Positions 14,078 to 23,743 of a stretch of 51,910 nt of DNA are shown here, piece after piece (the stretch's first letter is position 1; the number at the start of each line of letters is the position of its first letter). A program made the position numbers and the translations under genes. Source of the DNA: an uncultured Prevotella sp. (GTDB taxonomy: Bacteria > Bacteroidota > Bacteroidia > Bacteroidales > Bacteroidaceae); contig CAKPWR010000010.1 of assembly GCA_934196725.1 (NCBI GenBank), positions 1-51,910 of the forward strand, in the 5' to 3' direction. A model generated the notes under the pieces. The model searched no databases and was not told the origin of the DNA. It saw only the letters and a list, made by a program, of their open reading frames with translations.

Positions 14078-16051
14078 TTATGAATTCTTCACTTCCTCCA
14101 GCTCTTCTGAGAGCATCATCCAGTTCTCGTTTTCCTCATCCAGGCTCTTCATCAGCTCGGTATATTCGGTAACGAGTTCCATATTCGTGGCGTTCTCCGG
14201 CTTCATCAGGAGGGCATCAATCTCAGCCTTGCGGGTTTCGAGCTTTTCTATCTTCGTCTCGCATTCCTTCACCGCCTTCTCTGCCTTGCGTATCTTCTTC
14301 TGCTGCTCCTTGTGCTCGGCATAACTGAGCTTGCCGGAAGATGCTTCGGAAGATTCTGCAGAGGATGATGGAGAAGAAGATGGAGATCCGGCAGATGACA
14401 TATTCTGGCTTACGCCCTGACTGGCGAGCGCCTGACTGATGCTCTCGGCATTGTGGGCACGGAGATAATCGTAGATGCCGCCCAGATGCTCTCGTACCTT
14501 GCCACCGGCAAACTCATATACCTTATCTACCAGTCCGTCGAGGAACTCACGGTCGTGGCTCACGATGATGGCGGTGCCGTCGAATGCCTTGATGGCTTCC
14601 TTCAACACATCCTTCGACTGCATATCGAGATGGTTGGTAGGCTCATCGAGAATCAGGAGATTCACCGGTTCGAGCAGGAGCTTGATCATCGCCAGACGAC
14701 TGCGCTCTCCTCCACTCAGCACCTTGACATACTTCTCGGAAGTTTCGCCACCAAACATAAAGGCACCCAGCAGATCGTTCACCTTGAGGCGCATCTCGCC
14801 GGTAGCCACATTGTCGATGGTCTGGAAGATGGTAAGCTTCTCGTCGAGGAGCTGTGCCTGGTTCTGTGCGAAATAACCAATCTGCACGTTATGACCAATC
14901 TTGAGATTGCCCGTAAAAGGAATCTCGCCCATGATACACTTCACCAGGGTAGATTTACCCTCACCGTTCTTACCTACGAACGCCACTTTCTCGCCACGCT
15001 TGATGGTAAGGTTCACATGGTCGAAGACGGTATGCTCGCCATAATCCTTTCTCACCTCATCGCAGATGACAGGATAATCGCCACTGCGGAGACAAGGAGG
15101 GAACTTGAGATGCATCTGCTTGTTATCCACCTCATCCACCTCGATAGGAACGATTTTCTCCAACTGCTTGATGCGGCTCTGCACCTGTACAGCCTTGGTT
15201 GGCTTATAGCGGAATCGCTCGATGAAGTCCTTGATGTCGGCGATTTCCTTCTGCTGGTTTTCGTAAGCGCGGAGCTGCTGCTCACGGCGCTCGGCACGGA
15301 GAACCACATACTCATCGTATTTCACCTTGTAATCCTCAACCCTGCCACAGGTAATCTCCAGGGTGCGGTTGGTTACATTATTGATAAAGGCACGGTCGTG
15401 ACTTACCAGCACCACCGCCTTGGCACTCTGAGCCAGGAACTGTTCCAGCCACTGGATACTCTCGATATCGAGGTGGTTGGTAGGCTCATCGAGGAGGAGC
15501 ACATCCGGCTTCTGCAACAGGATTTTAGCCAACTCGATACGCATACGCCATCCTCCGGAGAACTCTCGGGTAGGACGGTCGAAATCTTCACGGGTAAAGC
15601 CCAAACCGCTCAGCGTGCGCTCTATTTCAGCCTCGTAGTTTTCACCGCCCATCATCATATAGCGATCATGTTCCTGGGTGAATTTCTCCACGAGCTGTGC
15701 ATAGCTCTCGCTCTCGTAGTCGGTGCGGTCAGCCATTTCCTGCTGCATCTTGTCGAGGCGCGCCTTCATCTCGGTATTGTGGGCGAAAGCCTTTCGGGTT
15801 TCCTGCTTTACGGTGGTATCGTCCTGCAGTTTCATCACCTGAGGCAGGTAGCCGATGGTGGTTTCGTTAGGGATAGCCACCACGCCGGAGGTTGGCTTCT
15901 GCAAGCCACAGAGAATCTTCAGCATCGTAGATTTGCCGGCACCGTTCTTACCTACCAGGGCAATGCGGTCGCGGTCGTTGATTACGAAGCTTACATCATT
16001 GAAAAGTGGCTTTACGCCAAACTCTACTTTCAGTCCTTCTACTGAAATCAT
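14078..16051 (-). CDS. ABC-F family ATPase with C-terminal coiled coil (Uup/YheS-like)
   Basis: A 657-residue soluble protein with two ABC domains and no membrane segments. Walker A motifs are GKNGAGKS (near residue 36) and GKNGEGKS (near residue 350); signatures are FSGGWRMR and LSGGERSR; both Walker B motifs read [23 protein letters not shown] charged inter-domain linker at about 230-300 is the P-site tRNA-interaction motif of ABC-F proteins. A Ser-rich spacer (about 555-580) joins a C-terminal coiled coil (about 585-655), as in Uup and YheS types. Members act on stalled ribosomes or give antibiotic protection; which of these applies here is not readable. A hairpin-rich repeat separates it from queA upstream. 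Confidence 0.93.
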   Translation of the reverse strand: MISVEGLKVEFGVKPLFNDVSFVINDRDRIALVGKNGAGKSTMLKILCGLQKPTSGVVAIPNETTIGYLPQVMKLQDDTTVKQETRKAFAHNTEMKARLDKMQQEMADRTDYESESYAQLVEKFTQEHDRYMMMGGENYEAEIERTLSGLGFTREDFDRPTREFSGGWRMRIELAKILLQKPDVLLLDEPTNHLDIESIQWLEQFLAQSAKAVVLVSHDRAFINNVTNRTLEITCGRVEDYKVKYDEYVVLRAERREQQLRAYENQQKEIADIKDFIERFRYKPTKAVQVQSRIKQLEKIVPIEVDEVDNKQMHLKFPPCLRSGDYPVICDEVRKDYGEHTVFDHVNLTIKRGEKVAFVGKNGEGKSTLVKCIMGEIPFTGNLKIGHNVQIGYFAQNQAQLLDEKLTIFQTIDNVATGEMRLKVNDLLGAFMFGGETSEKYVKVLSGGERSRLAMIKLLLEPVNLLILDEPTNHLDMQSKDVLKEAIKAFDGTAIIVSHDREFLDGLVDKVYEFAGGKVREHLGGIYDYLRAHNAESISQALASQGVSQNMSSAGSPSSSPSSSAESSEASSGKLSYAEHKEQQKKIRKAEKAVKECETKIEKLETRKAEIDALLMKPENATNMELVTEYTELMKSLDEENENWMMLSEELEEVKNS

Positions 16052-16077
16052 CTATTTGTTTTTTTTTATATTATTGA

Positions 16078-16164
16078 AGCTTTTGCCCTTTCAGGGCGAC
16101 ATTACATTTTCATTTAATACCCAGGGTGTTACCCTGGGCTAGGGGCTTTTGCCCTTTCAGGGCG
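16078..16164. repeat. Intergenic GC-rich hairpin repeat, copy 2
   Basis: Three hairpins in a row: GCCCTTTCAGGGC (16085-16097), CCCAGGGTGTTACCCTGGG (16120-16138) and GCCCTTTCAGGGC again (16151-16163). GCTTTTGCCCTTTCAGGGCG occurs twice. The right part matches copy 1 at 1451-1487 with compensating changes in the last hairpin. It fills most of the 157-base gap between queA and the ABC-F gene. Confidence 0.8.
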
Positions 16165-16208
16165 TATTGATGCAAACACGATACATCAAGAATAACTTTT
16201 AAATCAAG

Positions 16209-17483
16209 TTACGGGATGAGCAAGGAGGAATCTCCGTAGCTCAGGAAGCGGAAATCATGCGAGAGGGCATAATCATATACCTTCTTCCAATCGCCATGCA
16301 GAAAGGCACTCACCAGGAGAAGGAGGGTGCTCTGAGGCTGATGGAAATTGGTTACCAGCATCTTCACTATCTTATAGGTATAACCCGGAGCGATGATGAT
16401 CTGCGTGCTGGAATGCAAGGCTTCCAATCCGTTGCGGTCGAGATAATCAATGATTGCCTGGATAGCCTGCACCGGAGTGATGCCATCCACCAGATTGCCA
16501 TCTGCCGACAGCTCGTATGGATCCCACTGGTTTACGTGCAGATCCTCCTCGCTTGCCTCAGGATGCTTGATGAGATGCACACCCATATAGTAGAGACTCT
16601 CGATGGTGCGCACACTGGTGGTTCCCACGGCGATGACCTGGCACTCGTGCTTGATGAGCTTTTCCAGACTGCGACGATGAACCACGATATATTCTGTATG
16701 CATCTGATGACCTTCTATCTCCAGACTCTTCACCGGCTTGAAGGTTCCCGCTCCTACATGAAGGGTCACCTCCTCACGGTCGATGCCGTGCGCATCCAGG
16801 TCCTGGAGCACCGCATCGGTGAAATGCAGACCGGCTGTTGGGGCAGCCACGCTACCCTTGATCTTGGAATATACGGTCTGATAAGTGGTCTTATCGCTCT
16901 CTTCAGTCTTGCGGTTCAGATATGGCGGGATAGGCAACTCTCCCACTGCCTCTAGAATCTCAGCAAAGGAAACATGCTCATTGTCCCAGTCGAAATCCAC
17001 CCAGTAGTTGGTGCCGCCACCCTTGGCTACCATCTCTGAAGCCTCTGGGCTGAGGGCATCTCCACGTCGCATGGTAGCAGAGAGAGTAAGCTGATGACCC
17101 TTGATTTCGAAGTCACGCTTCAGACTTCCCTCTTTCCATTTCTTCAGGTTACCAATCATACAGAGCCATGAGCAGTGGCCCGATGTCTGGAACATCAGCT
17201 CATAGTCGGTAGGTGCAGCAGGCTCCATCAGGAACACCTCGATGAGGGCACCCGTCTCCTTGCGGAAATGCATGCGCGCCTGGATTACCTTGGTATTATT
17301 GAATACCATCATGGCACCCTTTGGCAGATAATCAGGAAGATGGAAGAACACATCGTCGCTTACCTCGCCATGCTTATAGACCAGCAGTTTGCTGTGGTCG
17401 CGCTGTGCGATAGGAAACTTGGCGATGCGCTCATCCGGCAAATCATAATTATAATCGCTTATCTTAATATGTTTTGTATCCAT
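16209..17483 (-). CDS. queA: S-adenosylmethionine:tRNA ribosyltransferase-isomerase
   Basis: A 424-residue protein that transfers and isomerises the ribose of SAM onto 7-aminomethyl-deazaguanine in tRNA, giving epoxyqueuosine. The start MDTKHIKISDYNYDLPDERIA has the QueA N-terminal FDYxLPxExIA motif, APTAGLHFTD is the central motif, and the C terminus NFHQPQSTLLLLVSAFLHGD is typical. It is about 70 residues longer than the E. coli enzyme, the extra length sitting in loops between about 90-180 and 300-330, which is usual for Bacteroidota forms. It follows the PAP2 gene by 36 bases and probably shares its transcript. Confidence 0.95.
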   Translation of the reverse strand: MDTKHIKISDYNYDLPDERIAKFPIAQRDHSKLLVYKHGEVSDDVFFHLPDYLPKGAMMVFNNTKVIQARMHFRKETGALIEVFLMEPAAPTDYELMFQTSGHCSWLCMIGNLKKWKEGSLKRDFEIKGHQLTLSATMRRGDALSPEASEMVAKGGGTNYWVDFDWDNEHVSFAEILEAVGELPIPPYLNRKTEESDKTTYQTVYSKIKGSVAAPTAGLHFTDAVLQDLDAHGIDREEVTLHVGAGTFKPVKSLEIEGHQMHTEYIVVHRRSLEKLIKHECQVIAVGTTSVRTIESLYYMGVHLIKHPEASEEDLHVNQWDPYELSADGNLVDGITPVQAIQAIIDYLDRNGLEALHSSTQIIIAPGYTYKIVKMLVTNFHQPQSTLLLLVSAFLHGDWKKVYDYALSHDFRFLSYGDSSLLIP

Positions 17484-17519
17484 TATGTTTTATTGTTGTA
17501 TTCTTTTATGTAGAGTTTA

Positions 17520-18224
17520 TTAAACGATACCTGCCATGATAACACCTCTTGTCACGACATATAATAATGTGAGCATTAAAATGACCATTACTTTATCGAT
17601 GTCATCATGATCGTATCCTGTACTTGTATACTGGTTGGAGATATAATTAATCTTTGGAGAGATCCGAAGATAAATCTTATAATAAAGCAGATAGACCAGA
17701 ATGCCAACGATGATACCGATAATCATGCCGCAAAGAATATCTGAAGGGTAATGTACACCTAGATATAATCGCGTCCAACAGTTTATGAGAGACCATGTTA
17801 CCAGTGTTATCGTGAGCAGTTTACTACGGATAAGTAAGGAGAAGAAAACAGCCAGTGACATCGTATTGGCAGCATGGGCAGAGCAGAAACTATAACCCTT
17901 CAGACGGATATCGTCCACAACCTGCACCATATACTTGAATGTAGGATCATTGGAAGGTCTCCATCTCTCAGCCAACTGTTTGATGATGCCGTCAACCAAG
18001 CCATCAGCAAATAGAACGCAGAAGATTGCGCTTCCTACCACCAGGGCTATCTGCCCCATCGTCTCATTGTTGCGCATGACAACAAAAAAGAGCATGACGT
18101 AGAGTGGTATCCACGTCAGGCCCGATGTTAATATCTGTACCATCTGGTCAAGCATGATGTTGTCGCTACCATTGAAGAGGCTCAACACCTGCATGTCCAT
18201 GTCTTGTATTTTACTGAAATCCAT
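17520..18224 (-). CDS. PAP2 family membrane phosphatase
   Basis: A 234-residue protein starting MDFSKIQDMD at 18224, one base overlapping the batD/E stop (TAATG); an upstream start at 18257 would lie inside batD/E. The three phosphatase motifs are present: KQLAERWRP, then SFCSAHAAN in place of the usual PSGH with a central Ser-x-His, and RLYLGVHYPSD. Five to six transmembrane helices surround them. Such enzymes dephosphorylate undecaprenyl pyrophosphate, phosphatidic acid or lipid A; the substrate is unknown here. Tight coupling to the bat operon suggests co-expression with an envelope stress module. Confidence 0.9.
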   Translation of the reverse strand: MDFSKIQDMDMQVLSLFNGSDNIMLDQMVQILTSGLTWIPLYVMLFFVVMRNNETMGQIALVVGSAIFCVLFADGLVDGIIKQLAERWRPSNDPTFKYMVQVVDDIRLKGYSFCSAHAANTMSLAVFFSLLIRSKLLTITLVTWSLINCWTRLYLGVHYPSDILCGMIIGIIVGILVYLLYYKIYLRISPKINYISNQYTSTGYDHDDIDKVMVILMLTLLYVVTRGVIMAGIV

Positions 18225-20824
18225 TATATTTCTTCTATATGTTTGGTTTCTATCCAACCTTCTCTGCCATCAGCAACACGAATGCCTCGCCATCCATTGA
18301 TGGTCTTGTCGGTAATATCCACCCGGGTTCCTTCATGCAGGACAAACAAGTCGGCACTTTGTTTGGCTGGTGTCTTCTTGATATTTACCGATGGTTCCAT
18401 AACGATGGCACCCGTCCTGTTTATCTGAACCTGTTTCTGCTGATAGGCAAACAGATTGCTTATCAGGAAGGAAATCAGGAAGAACAAGCCTCCGAAAAAT
18501 CCTATCTTACGCATGAAGAGCTGAGGTCCAAAGAGATAAACCAATACGAGTATCAACGCCATGATGATACTGAAGATTCCAATCTTTGCCCAATTGTCTA
18601 CACTCGTGTAGTTGACAAGCATCTTGTACCATGTGACGAAGAACATTTCTGATGCCGGTGTAATCTTGTCAATGGTCTTGCTTCTTGCAAACTGGAGATT
18701 GAAATTGATGTCTTCATCTCCAGGAGCATATAAGTGAGCACGCTCATAGTTGAGCACAGCCTTCGTGATGTTGTCTGTACGGAAATAAGCATTGCCGAGA
18801 TTGTAATAGATGGCAGCAGATGCCCTGGTCTTCAATATCTCCTCGTAATCACGAATAGCTTGCTGATAATTGCCTTTCTGATACTCAGTATCTGCATTCT
18901 GTTTGGTGATGGCACTTGCCTCAAGTGTGAAGCCAAGCATCATTACCAGAAGCATGATGAGGGAATATCCATTGCGATTGTTCTTGCGCTTCTTGCGTGC
19001 CATATTGATTGCATTCTCTATTTCCATGATTCCTGTTATTGCAGCATTGAATGTATGGTTCATATTACCCACTGAATCTCCTGGGGCATAACGCTCGAAT
19101 TCACACTCGTCAATTGCAGTAGTGAACTTCTTGATGGTATCATCGTCCACATCGTGAGAAATCATTTTCTCGCAGATGTTTTCTCGATTCAACTTCTCTA
19201 CTGGGATATTCAGTTTGTAACTTATATATCCCCATAAAGCACGTAAGACTTCATCATAAAACTCACTCTGTTTGTGCTGTTCCATCAAGAGATGAGCTTT
19301 CTTCAAGCGCTTGGTTGCCATCTTCTTCGCCTTGTTTGAGCGCATTTTGACGATGTCGGCATTTTCCATAGCTCTGCGATGGAAGATGATAATCAATGCA
19401 ACGAATGCAAGCAAAGGAATCAACAGACAGATCCAATAGCTAGCGCTTCCATAGAACATGTCATTGATGTTCTGATGACCGTCTTTGCCCAGCTTCAGAG
19501 TATGAATGTCCTTGTCTTTGTTGAAATCAGCACTTTCATTGCTGTTGCTTGAGCCGTCTCCCTTATCCACTTTGATGGTGAACGGTTGAGTCTTGATGGT
19601 CTTATACCTGGATGATGATGTATCATAATAGGTAAATTCGATGGCTGGTATGGTATACTGACCTTGATTGCGAGGAACCGCAAGGAAGTCGTAAATCATA
19701 TTGCCCTCCAGACCATTGGCTGAAAGTCGGGTTTTATCTGTTATTTTTGCATCATACTTATCGAAGTCTTTCGGGAATTCGATAATAGGCTGTTTCAGCA
19801 GCTTCAGGTTTCCGATACCACCAACAACCACACGTATATTGATAGGTTCGCCAGCTTTTACTTCTTTCTTGTCGATAGTGGCAGAAATATTGAATTTACC
19901 TACTCCACCTGAGAAGTTGGCAGGACGTTGAGGTAATGGGTCAACCGAAATGGTAATACCCGGAGCCTTGATATCCTTGTGGACCTCAACATAGCCGGAA
20001 CCTCCATTAAAGAAAGCTTCCATAGGGTCGACATTACGGTTTTGCTGGACAACGATTCCCTTGAAATTGATGGAAGGTATTTCCAGCTTTCCTGTCATCT
20101 GTGGATACATGACGTATTGACTCCAGGTCACGCATTTGTATGGTCGGCCGTTGACCATCTCTGTATGGAACTGCTTCTGTTGAGGAAGCGGAACTTCCTG
20201 GGTATGGAAGCCTTTCAAATCAGGCATTTTACCCTCCAGTTGGGTAAGTTCAACCTGGGTATAAACCTTATATGTTAACAAGATAGGTTCTTGTTCTGTG
20301 ACATGTTTCTTGTTGGCAGAAACCTTGATGAAGAGGTCGCTGCCGGAAATGCTGGAACCAGCCTGTCGCATATGAGGTTCATCATTATCGTTTCTTCCAT
20401 GCATCTTCGCTGCGCCATTGGAATTACGGGCAGCCTGTCCAGTAACATTAATCTTGACAGCGCGGGATGCCAGTTTCTTTCCCCCTACAAGAACCTGAGA
20501 AGAACCGATAGTGAAAACACCATTCTTGGCAGCGTAGAGTGTATAAGTAATCGTTACGGAAGAAGATGATGATGTATGTCCGTTTATCATCTGATAACTT
20601 GACTGTTGTGATGTATATGGACCAGCAATAACTTCTAATCCCTCCGGTACGTTACCCATGCGGAACTCCTCCACGTCGCGTGCATTGATAGTATACGCAA
20701 CGCGGAAGTTTTCACCAGCCGCGACATGAGACGGAGCCGATACATTCAGGTGCTGGGCGAAAGCATTTATGCTGACGCTCACCAGTATCATCAAGATGAT
20801 AGTAAACCTACCTATATGTTTCAT
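18224..20824 (-). CDS. BatD-BatE fusion protein
   Basis: An 866-residue protein. It has a signal peptide (ends NAFAQ, about residue 24), then BatD immunoglobulin-like domains (~25-420) and a transmembrane helix at ~463-481 followed by a cytoplasmic helical region. At residue 608 MARKKRKNNRNGYSLIM begins what looks like a second signal peptide ending EASA, after which come TPR-like repeats (YQKGNYQQAIRDYEE; AAIYYNLGNAYFR), two more membrane helices (~750-790) and a C-terminal SH3-like domain (SVNIKKTPA...GWRGIRV...GWIETK): the BatE layout. The former batE start would be the ATG at 19001-19003. In Bacteroides the two are usually separate genes, so this is a read-through fusion or an alternative internal start. 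Role: periplasmic/membrane partner in the aerotolerance complex. Confidence 0.9.
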   Translation of the reverse strand: MKHIGRFTIILMILVSVSINAFAQHLNVSAPSHVAAGENFRVAYTINARDVEEFRMGNVPEGLEVIAGPYTSQQSSYQMINGHTSSSSSVTITYTLYAAKNGVFTIGSSQVLVGGKKLASRAVKINVTGQAARNSNGAAKMHGRNDNDEPHMRQAGSSISGSDLFIKVSANKKHVTEQEPILLTYKVYTQVELTQLEGKMPDLKGFHTQEVPLPQQKQFHTEMVNGRPYKCVTWSQYVMYPQMTGKLEIPSINFKGIVVQQNRNVDPMEAFFNGGSGYVEVHKDIKAPGITISVDPLPQRPANFSGGVGKFNISATIDKKEVKAGEPINIRVVVGGIGNLKLLKQPIIEFPKDFDKYDAKITDKTRLSANGLEGNMIYDFLAVPRNQGQYTIPAIEFTYYDTSSSRYKTIKTQPFTIKVDKGDGSSNSNESADFNKDKDIHTLKLGKDGHQNINDMFYGSASYWICLLIPLLAFVALIIIFHRRAMENADIVKMRSNKAKKMATKRLKKAHLLMEQHKQSEFYDEVLRALWGYISYKLNIPVEKLNRENICEKMISHDVDDDTIKKFTTAIDECEFERYAPGDSVGNMNHTFNAAITGIMEIENAINMARKKRKNNRNGYSLIMLLVMMLGFTLEASAITKQNADTEYQKGNYQQAIRDYEEILKTRASAAIYYNLGNAYFRTDNITKAVLNYERAHLYAPGDEDINFNLQFARSKTIDKITPASEMFFVTWYKMLVNYTSVDNWAKIGIFSIIMALILVLVYLFGPQLFMRKIGFFGGLFFLISFLISNLFAYQQKQVQINRTGAIVMEPSVNIKKTPAKQSADLFVLHEGTRVDITDKTINGWRGIRVADGREGWIETKHIEEI

Positions 20825-20884
20825 ATTTATGTCTAATTACTAAATTATATTCTTTATCTTACTGATGAATATCTTATGAGATTA

Positions 20885-21634
20885 CTACCAGTTTTTGTCA
20901 TAAGCCTTTCGGCGTGGTTGACTCATAGCCTTCTGCATCTTGCGTTTCGTAGCTTTCTCTTGCTGGATAGCAGCATTCAAGAGCTGGTCGGCATTATCGC
21001 GACTCATTTTGTCCTGATTCTGCTGGTTCTTGTCTGAATTATTCTTGTTTTTGTCCTGGTTCTTGTTTTGCTTGTCTTTATTCTGATCGTTTTTATTCTG
21101 ATCATCCTTGTTTTTGTTCTTATCGTTCTTCTTGTCTTTGTTTTTATCGTTTTTATTCTTGTCCTTATTGTTCTTGTTATTTTGATTCTGCTGGTTGTTC
21201 TTGAGCAACTTTTTGCAGAGGGCAAGATTATAACGGGTCTCATTGTCTTGAGGGTTGCATCTCAGAGCCATCTTGTAATACTCGATGGCCTGTGCATATT
21301 CCCGGTGGTTTTGCATCACCACTCCCATATTGTGATAGCTCTTGGAGCGGCGGAAGATGTTGCTCTCCAATTGTGCAGCATTACCAAACTGAACCATTGC
21401 CAGTGAGTCTTTCTGCTGCATCAGCAAGGCACAGCCAAGGTTGTATATCGCCTGTGGATTCTTCTGATTCTTGGAGATAGCCTTGCGGTATTGGGTCTCA
21501 GCAACTGCCCATTTCTGGGTCTTGAAAGCCCTGTTTCCCTGGCGTATCAAGTTTCGGTCGGTTTGTGCGACAGCGTTTGTCCCACAAGCCAACAGAAAAG
21601 CTACCGTTACTATTATATAATGTATATAGTTCAT
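20885..21634 (-). CDS. batC: BatC, TPR protein with Lys/Asn/Asp/Gln-rich tract
   Basis: A 249-residue protein. It has a signal peptide (LLACGTNAVAQ), three TPR-like units (NLIRQGNRAFKTQKWAVAE; AIYNLGCALLMQQ; SYHNMGVVMQNHREYAQAI) and then a low-complexity K/N/D/Q tract at about 148-210. The C-terminal ending LLNAAIQQEKATKRKMQKA is conserved in BatC proteins. TPRs suggest a protein-binding scaffold on the periplasmic side for the VWA proteins BatA and BatB. It sits 8 bases after batB and 60 bases before the batD/E fusion. The repeat tract likely varies in length between strains. Confidence 0.9.
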   Translation of the reverse strand: MNYIHYIIVTVAFLLACGTNAVAQTDRNLIRQGNRAFKTQKWAVAETQYRKAISKNQKNPQAIYNLGCALLMQQKDSLAMVQFGNAAQLESNIFRRSKSYHNMGVVMQNHREYAQAIEYYKMALRCNPQDNETRYNLALCKKLLKNNQQNQNNKNNKDKNKNDKNKDKKNDKNKNKDDQNKNDQNKDKQNKNQDKNKNNSDKNQQNQDKMSRDNADQLLNAAIQQEKATKRKMQKAMSQPRRKAYDKNW

Positions 21635-21642
21635 ATCTTATA

Positions 21643-22674
21643 TCATTTCTTCAAATCTTTCTTAAAGAACTTGATGTTCCTGAGCATCGGATTCTTCACT
21701 TCCATCATGCAGACCTCAATGAGGAGCAAGAGAATAATCAGAATGCCTACAGCCTGGAACTGTTCGTCATAAGCACTGTAGATGACGCTGGTCATATCTC
21801 CTTTCTGCAATTTTGCCAAGTCATCGTTGAGTGATTTTTCTGCATCACTTGTATTATCTACATGGATGTATTGTCCTTTACCTGCCTGTGCCAATTCGCG
21901 GCACATTTGCTCGTTCAAGGCAGTCATTACCGTATTGCCTGCATTATCTTTCAGATAAGAACCGTCTCCCATAGGAATTGGAGCCCCCTTGCTGTTACCG
22001 ATACCCAGGATAAACACATTGATGCCTTTCTTGTTTGCCATTTTTGCAGCATCCTGAGCACCCACCTCATGGTTCTCACCATCAGTTATCACGATGATAG
22101 CCCTACCGATGTTTTCCTGCTGGGTGAAACTCTTTGAGGCAAGACTGATAGCCTGGGCTATGTTGGTGCCTTGAGTTTGTATCAAGCTTGGCGAAATGTT
22201 CTGCAGGAACATCTTGGCAGAAACATAGTCGCTGGTGATAGGCAACTGCACGAAGGCATCGCCCGCGAAGACGATGAGTCCAATCTTGTCGTTGCTGAAG
22301 TTATCTACCAGATTCTCTATCAGCATCTTGCTCTTGTCGAGACGGGACGGTGCCACATCTTCTGCCAGCATGGAATTGGAGATGTCCAGACAGATCATAG
22401 TCTCAATTCCGTTGCGCTTGTCGTGAGAAACCTTGCTACCCATCTGTGGGCGTGCCACCATCACGATGAGTAATGCCAAGGCTGCGAGCATCAGCACAAA
22501 CTTTACCGTTGGGCGGTATTTAGATATGTCGGGCATCAGCTGTTTGAGCAATTCTGGGTCTCCCAACTTTCTCAGTTTTGCCCTTCTTTTCCTCCAACCT
22601 ACAAAGCGTACCAATATGAGTACTGGTATCAGCCATAGTAGCCAGAGAAATATAGGATCTTCAAATCTTAACAT
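21643..22674 (-). CDS. batB: BatB, VWA-domain membrane protein
   Basis: A 343-residue protein. Two N-terminal transmembrane helices (~8-24 and ~57-74) precede a von Willebrand factor A domain with the MIDAS signature CLDISNSM (DxSxS), TNIAQAI and ITDGENHE for the other metal contacts. A C-terminal helix (~305-322) anchors the other side. It pairs with BatA, 12 bases upstream; BatA and BatB are thought to interact in a membrane complex protecting the envelope from oxidative or other stress. The chemical function of Bat proteins is not settled. Confidence 0.93.
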   Translation of the reverse strand: MLRFEDPIFLWLLWLIPVLILVRFVGWRKRRAKLRKLGDPELLKQLMPDISKYRPTVKFVLMLAALALLIVMVARPQMGSKVSHDKRNGIETMICLDISNSMLAEDVAPSRLDKSKMLIENLVDNFSNDKIGLIVFAGDAFVQLPITSDYVSAKMFLQNISPSLIQTQGTNIAQAISLASKSFTQQENIGRAIIVITDGENHEVGAQDAAKMANKKGINVFILGIGNSKGAPIPMGDGSYLKDNAGNTVMTALNEQMCRELAQAGKGQYIHVDNTSDAEKSLNDDLAKLQKGDMTSVIYSAYDEQFQAVGILIILLLLIEVCMMEVKNPMLRNIKFFKKDLKK

Positions 22675-22686
22675 TGTTCTTTATAT

Positions 22687-23685
22687 TTACGGTATTCTTT
22701 TAAGCCAAGTGATGCGGAGCAAAATTTCCAGAAGTAGAATCAGGAGTGCTGCCAAAGCAAAAGGCTGATAAGCCTCGTAACGCTTGGCGTAATGCTTCAC
22801 ATTGAATTTTGACTTTTCCAGTTTGTCAATATCTTGATAAATCTTCTTCAACTCTGCATTGTTTGTAGCACGATAGAAGTTTCCATCAGTTGTTTGTGCA
22901 ATGTCATGCAATGTCTGCGTGTCTATCTCCACTGGAATATTGACATATTGCACACCGCCAGCTACAGGCATTGGGTACGGAGCAACCTTGTTGGTTCCCA
23001 CTCCAATCGTATAAACACGGATGCCATAGCTCTTGGCTATTTCAGCTGCTGTCATAGGCGATATGTCGCCCATGTTGTTACTGCCATCTGTCAAGAGAAT
23101 CACCACCTTGCTCTTTGACTTTGAATCTTTCAATCGGCTTACTGCATTTGCCAAACCCATACCGACCGCAGTACCGTCATCGATGAGTCCGCGTGCAGCA
23201 ATATCAGTTCTGGTATCTTGCAACAGGCGCAGTAAGCTGGCATGATCGGTTGTCATTGGACATTGGGTGAAAGCTTCACCTGCAAAGATAGTCAAGCCGA
23301 TATTGTCGGTAGGGCGACCTGAGATAAACTCATTTGCCACATCCTTTGCTGCCTCCATTCGATTTGGCTTCAGATCTTCAGCAAGCATGGATGTTGATAC
23401 GTCCATAGCAAGCATGATGTCAATTCCCTCAACAGTCTTGTTGTCCCAGGAATAATGAGTCTGTGGACGAGCCATGGCACACACTATGAGCACGAAGGCG
23501 ATGCATCTCAGTACCATAGGCAGATGGATGAGTCGCACTCGAAGGCTCTTTGGCGCATACTGATACATTCGGGTATCGCTCATGCGCATAGTTGGCTCAC
23601 TTTTCTTTCTCCCAAGGAAATACCATAAGATATAAGGTATCAGCAACAGGAGTAGCAGAAAATATGCTTTACTTGCAAATTCCAT
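22687..23685 (-). CDS. batA: BatA, VWA-domain membrane protein
   Basis: A 332-residue protein. Membrane helices at ~7-24 and ~57-74 and a C-terminal one at ~309-326 bracket a VWA domain. The MIDAS motif is AMDVSTSM, with DDGTAVGMG and LLTDGSNN completing the metal site. It is a paralogue of BatB and is placed directly upstream of it. In Bacteroides fragilis the homologue belongs to the aerotolerance operon. The 58-base gap to the preceding gene shows no clear promoter. Confidence 0.93.
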   Translation of the reverse strand: MEFASKAYFLLLLLLIPYILWYFLGRKKSEPTMRMSDTRMYQYAPKSLRVRLIHLPMVLRCIAFVLIVCAMARPQTHYSWDNKTVEGIDIMLAMDVSTSMLAEDLKPNRMEAAKDVANEFISGRPTDNIGLTIFAGEAFTQCPMTTDHASLLRLLQDTRTDIAARGLIDDGTAVGMGLANAVSRLKDSKSKSKVVILLTDGSNNMGDISPMTAAEIAKSYGIRVYTIGVGTNKVAPYPMPVAGGVQYVNIPVEIDTQTLHDIAQTTDGNFYRATNNAELKKIYQDIDKLEKSKFNVKHYAKRYEAYQPFALAALLILLLEILLRITWLKRIP

Positions 23686-23743
23686 TTCTTATAACATTAA
23701 TTGTTTTGCATCACTATGATGTTTTTACCTATATGTGATGATT

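Noticed and set aside
14453..16045. A 530-codon plus-strand open frame opposite the ABC-F gene
   Set aside because: The minus strand has complete ABC motifs; the opposite frame has a His/Leu-rich composition typical of antisense reading.
18225..18257. An earlier start for the PAP2 phosphatase
   Set aside because: It lies inside the batD/E reading frame; the ATG overlapping the batD/E stop gives coupled translation and a normal N terminus.
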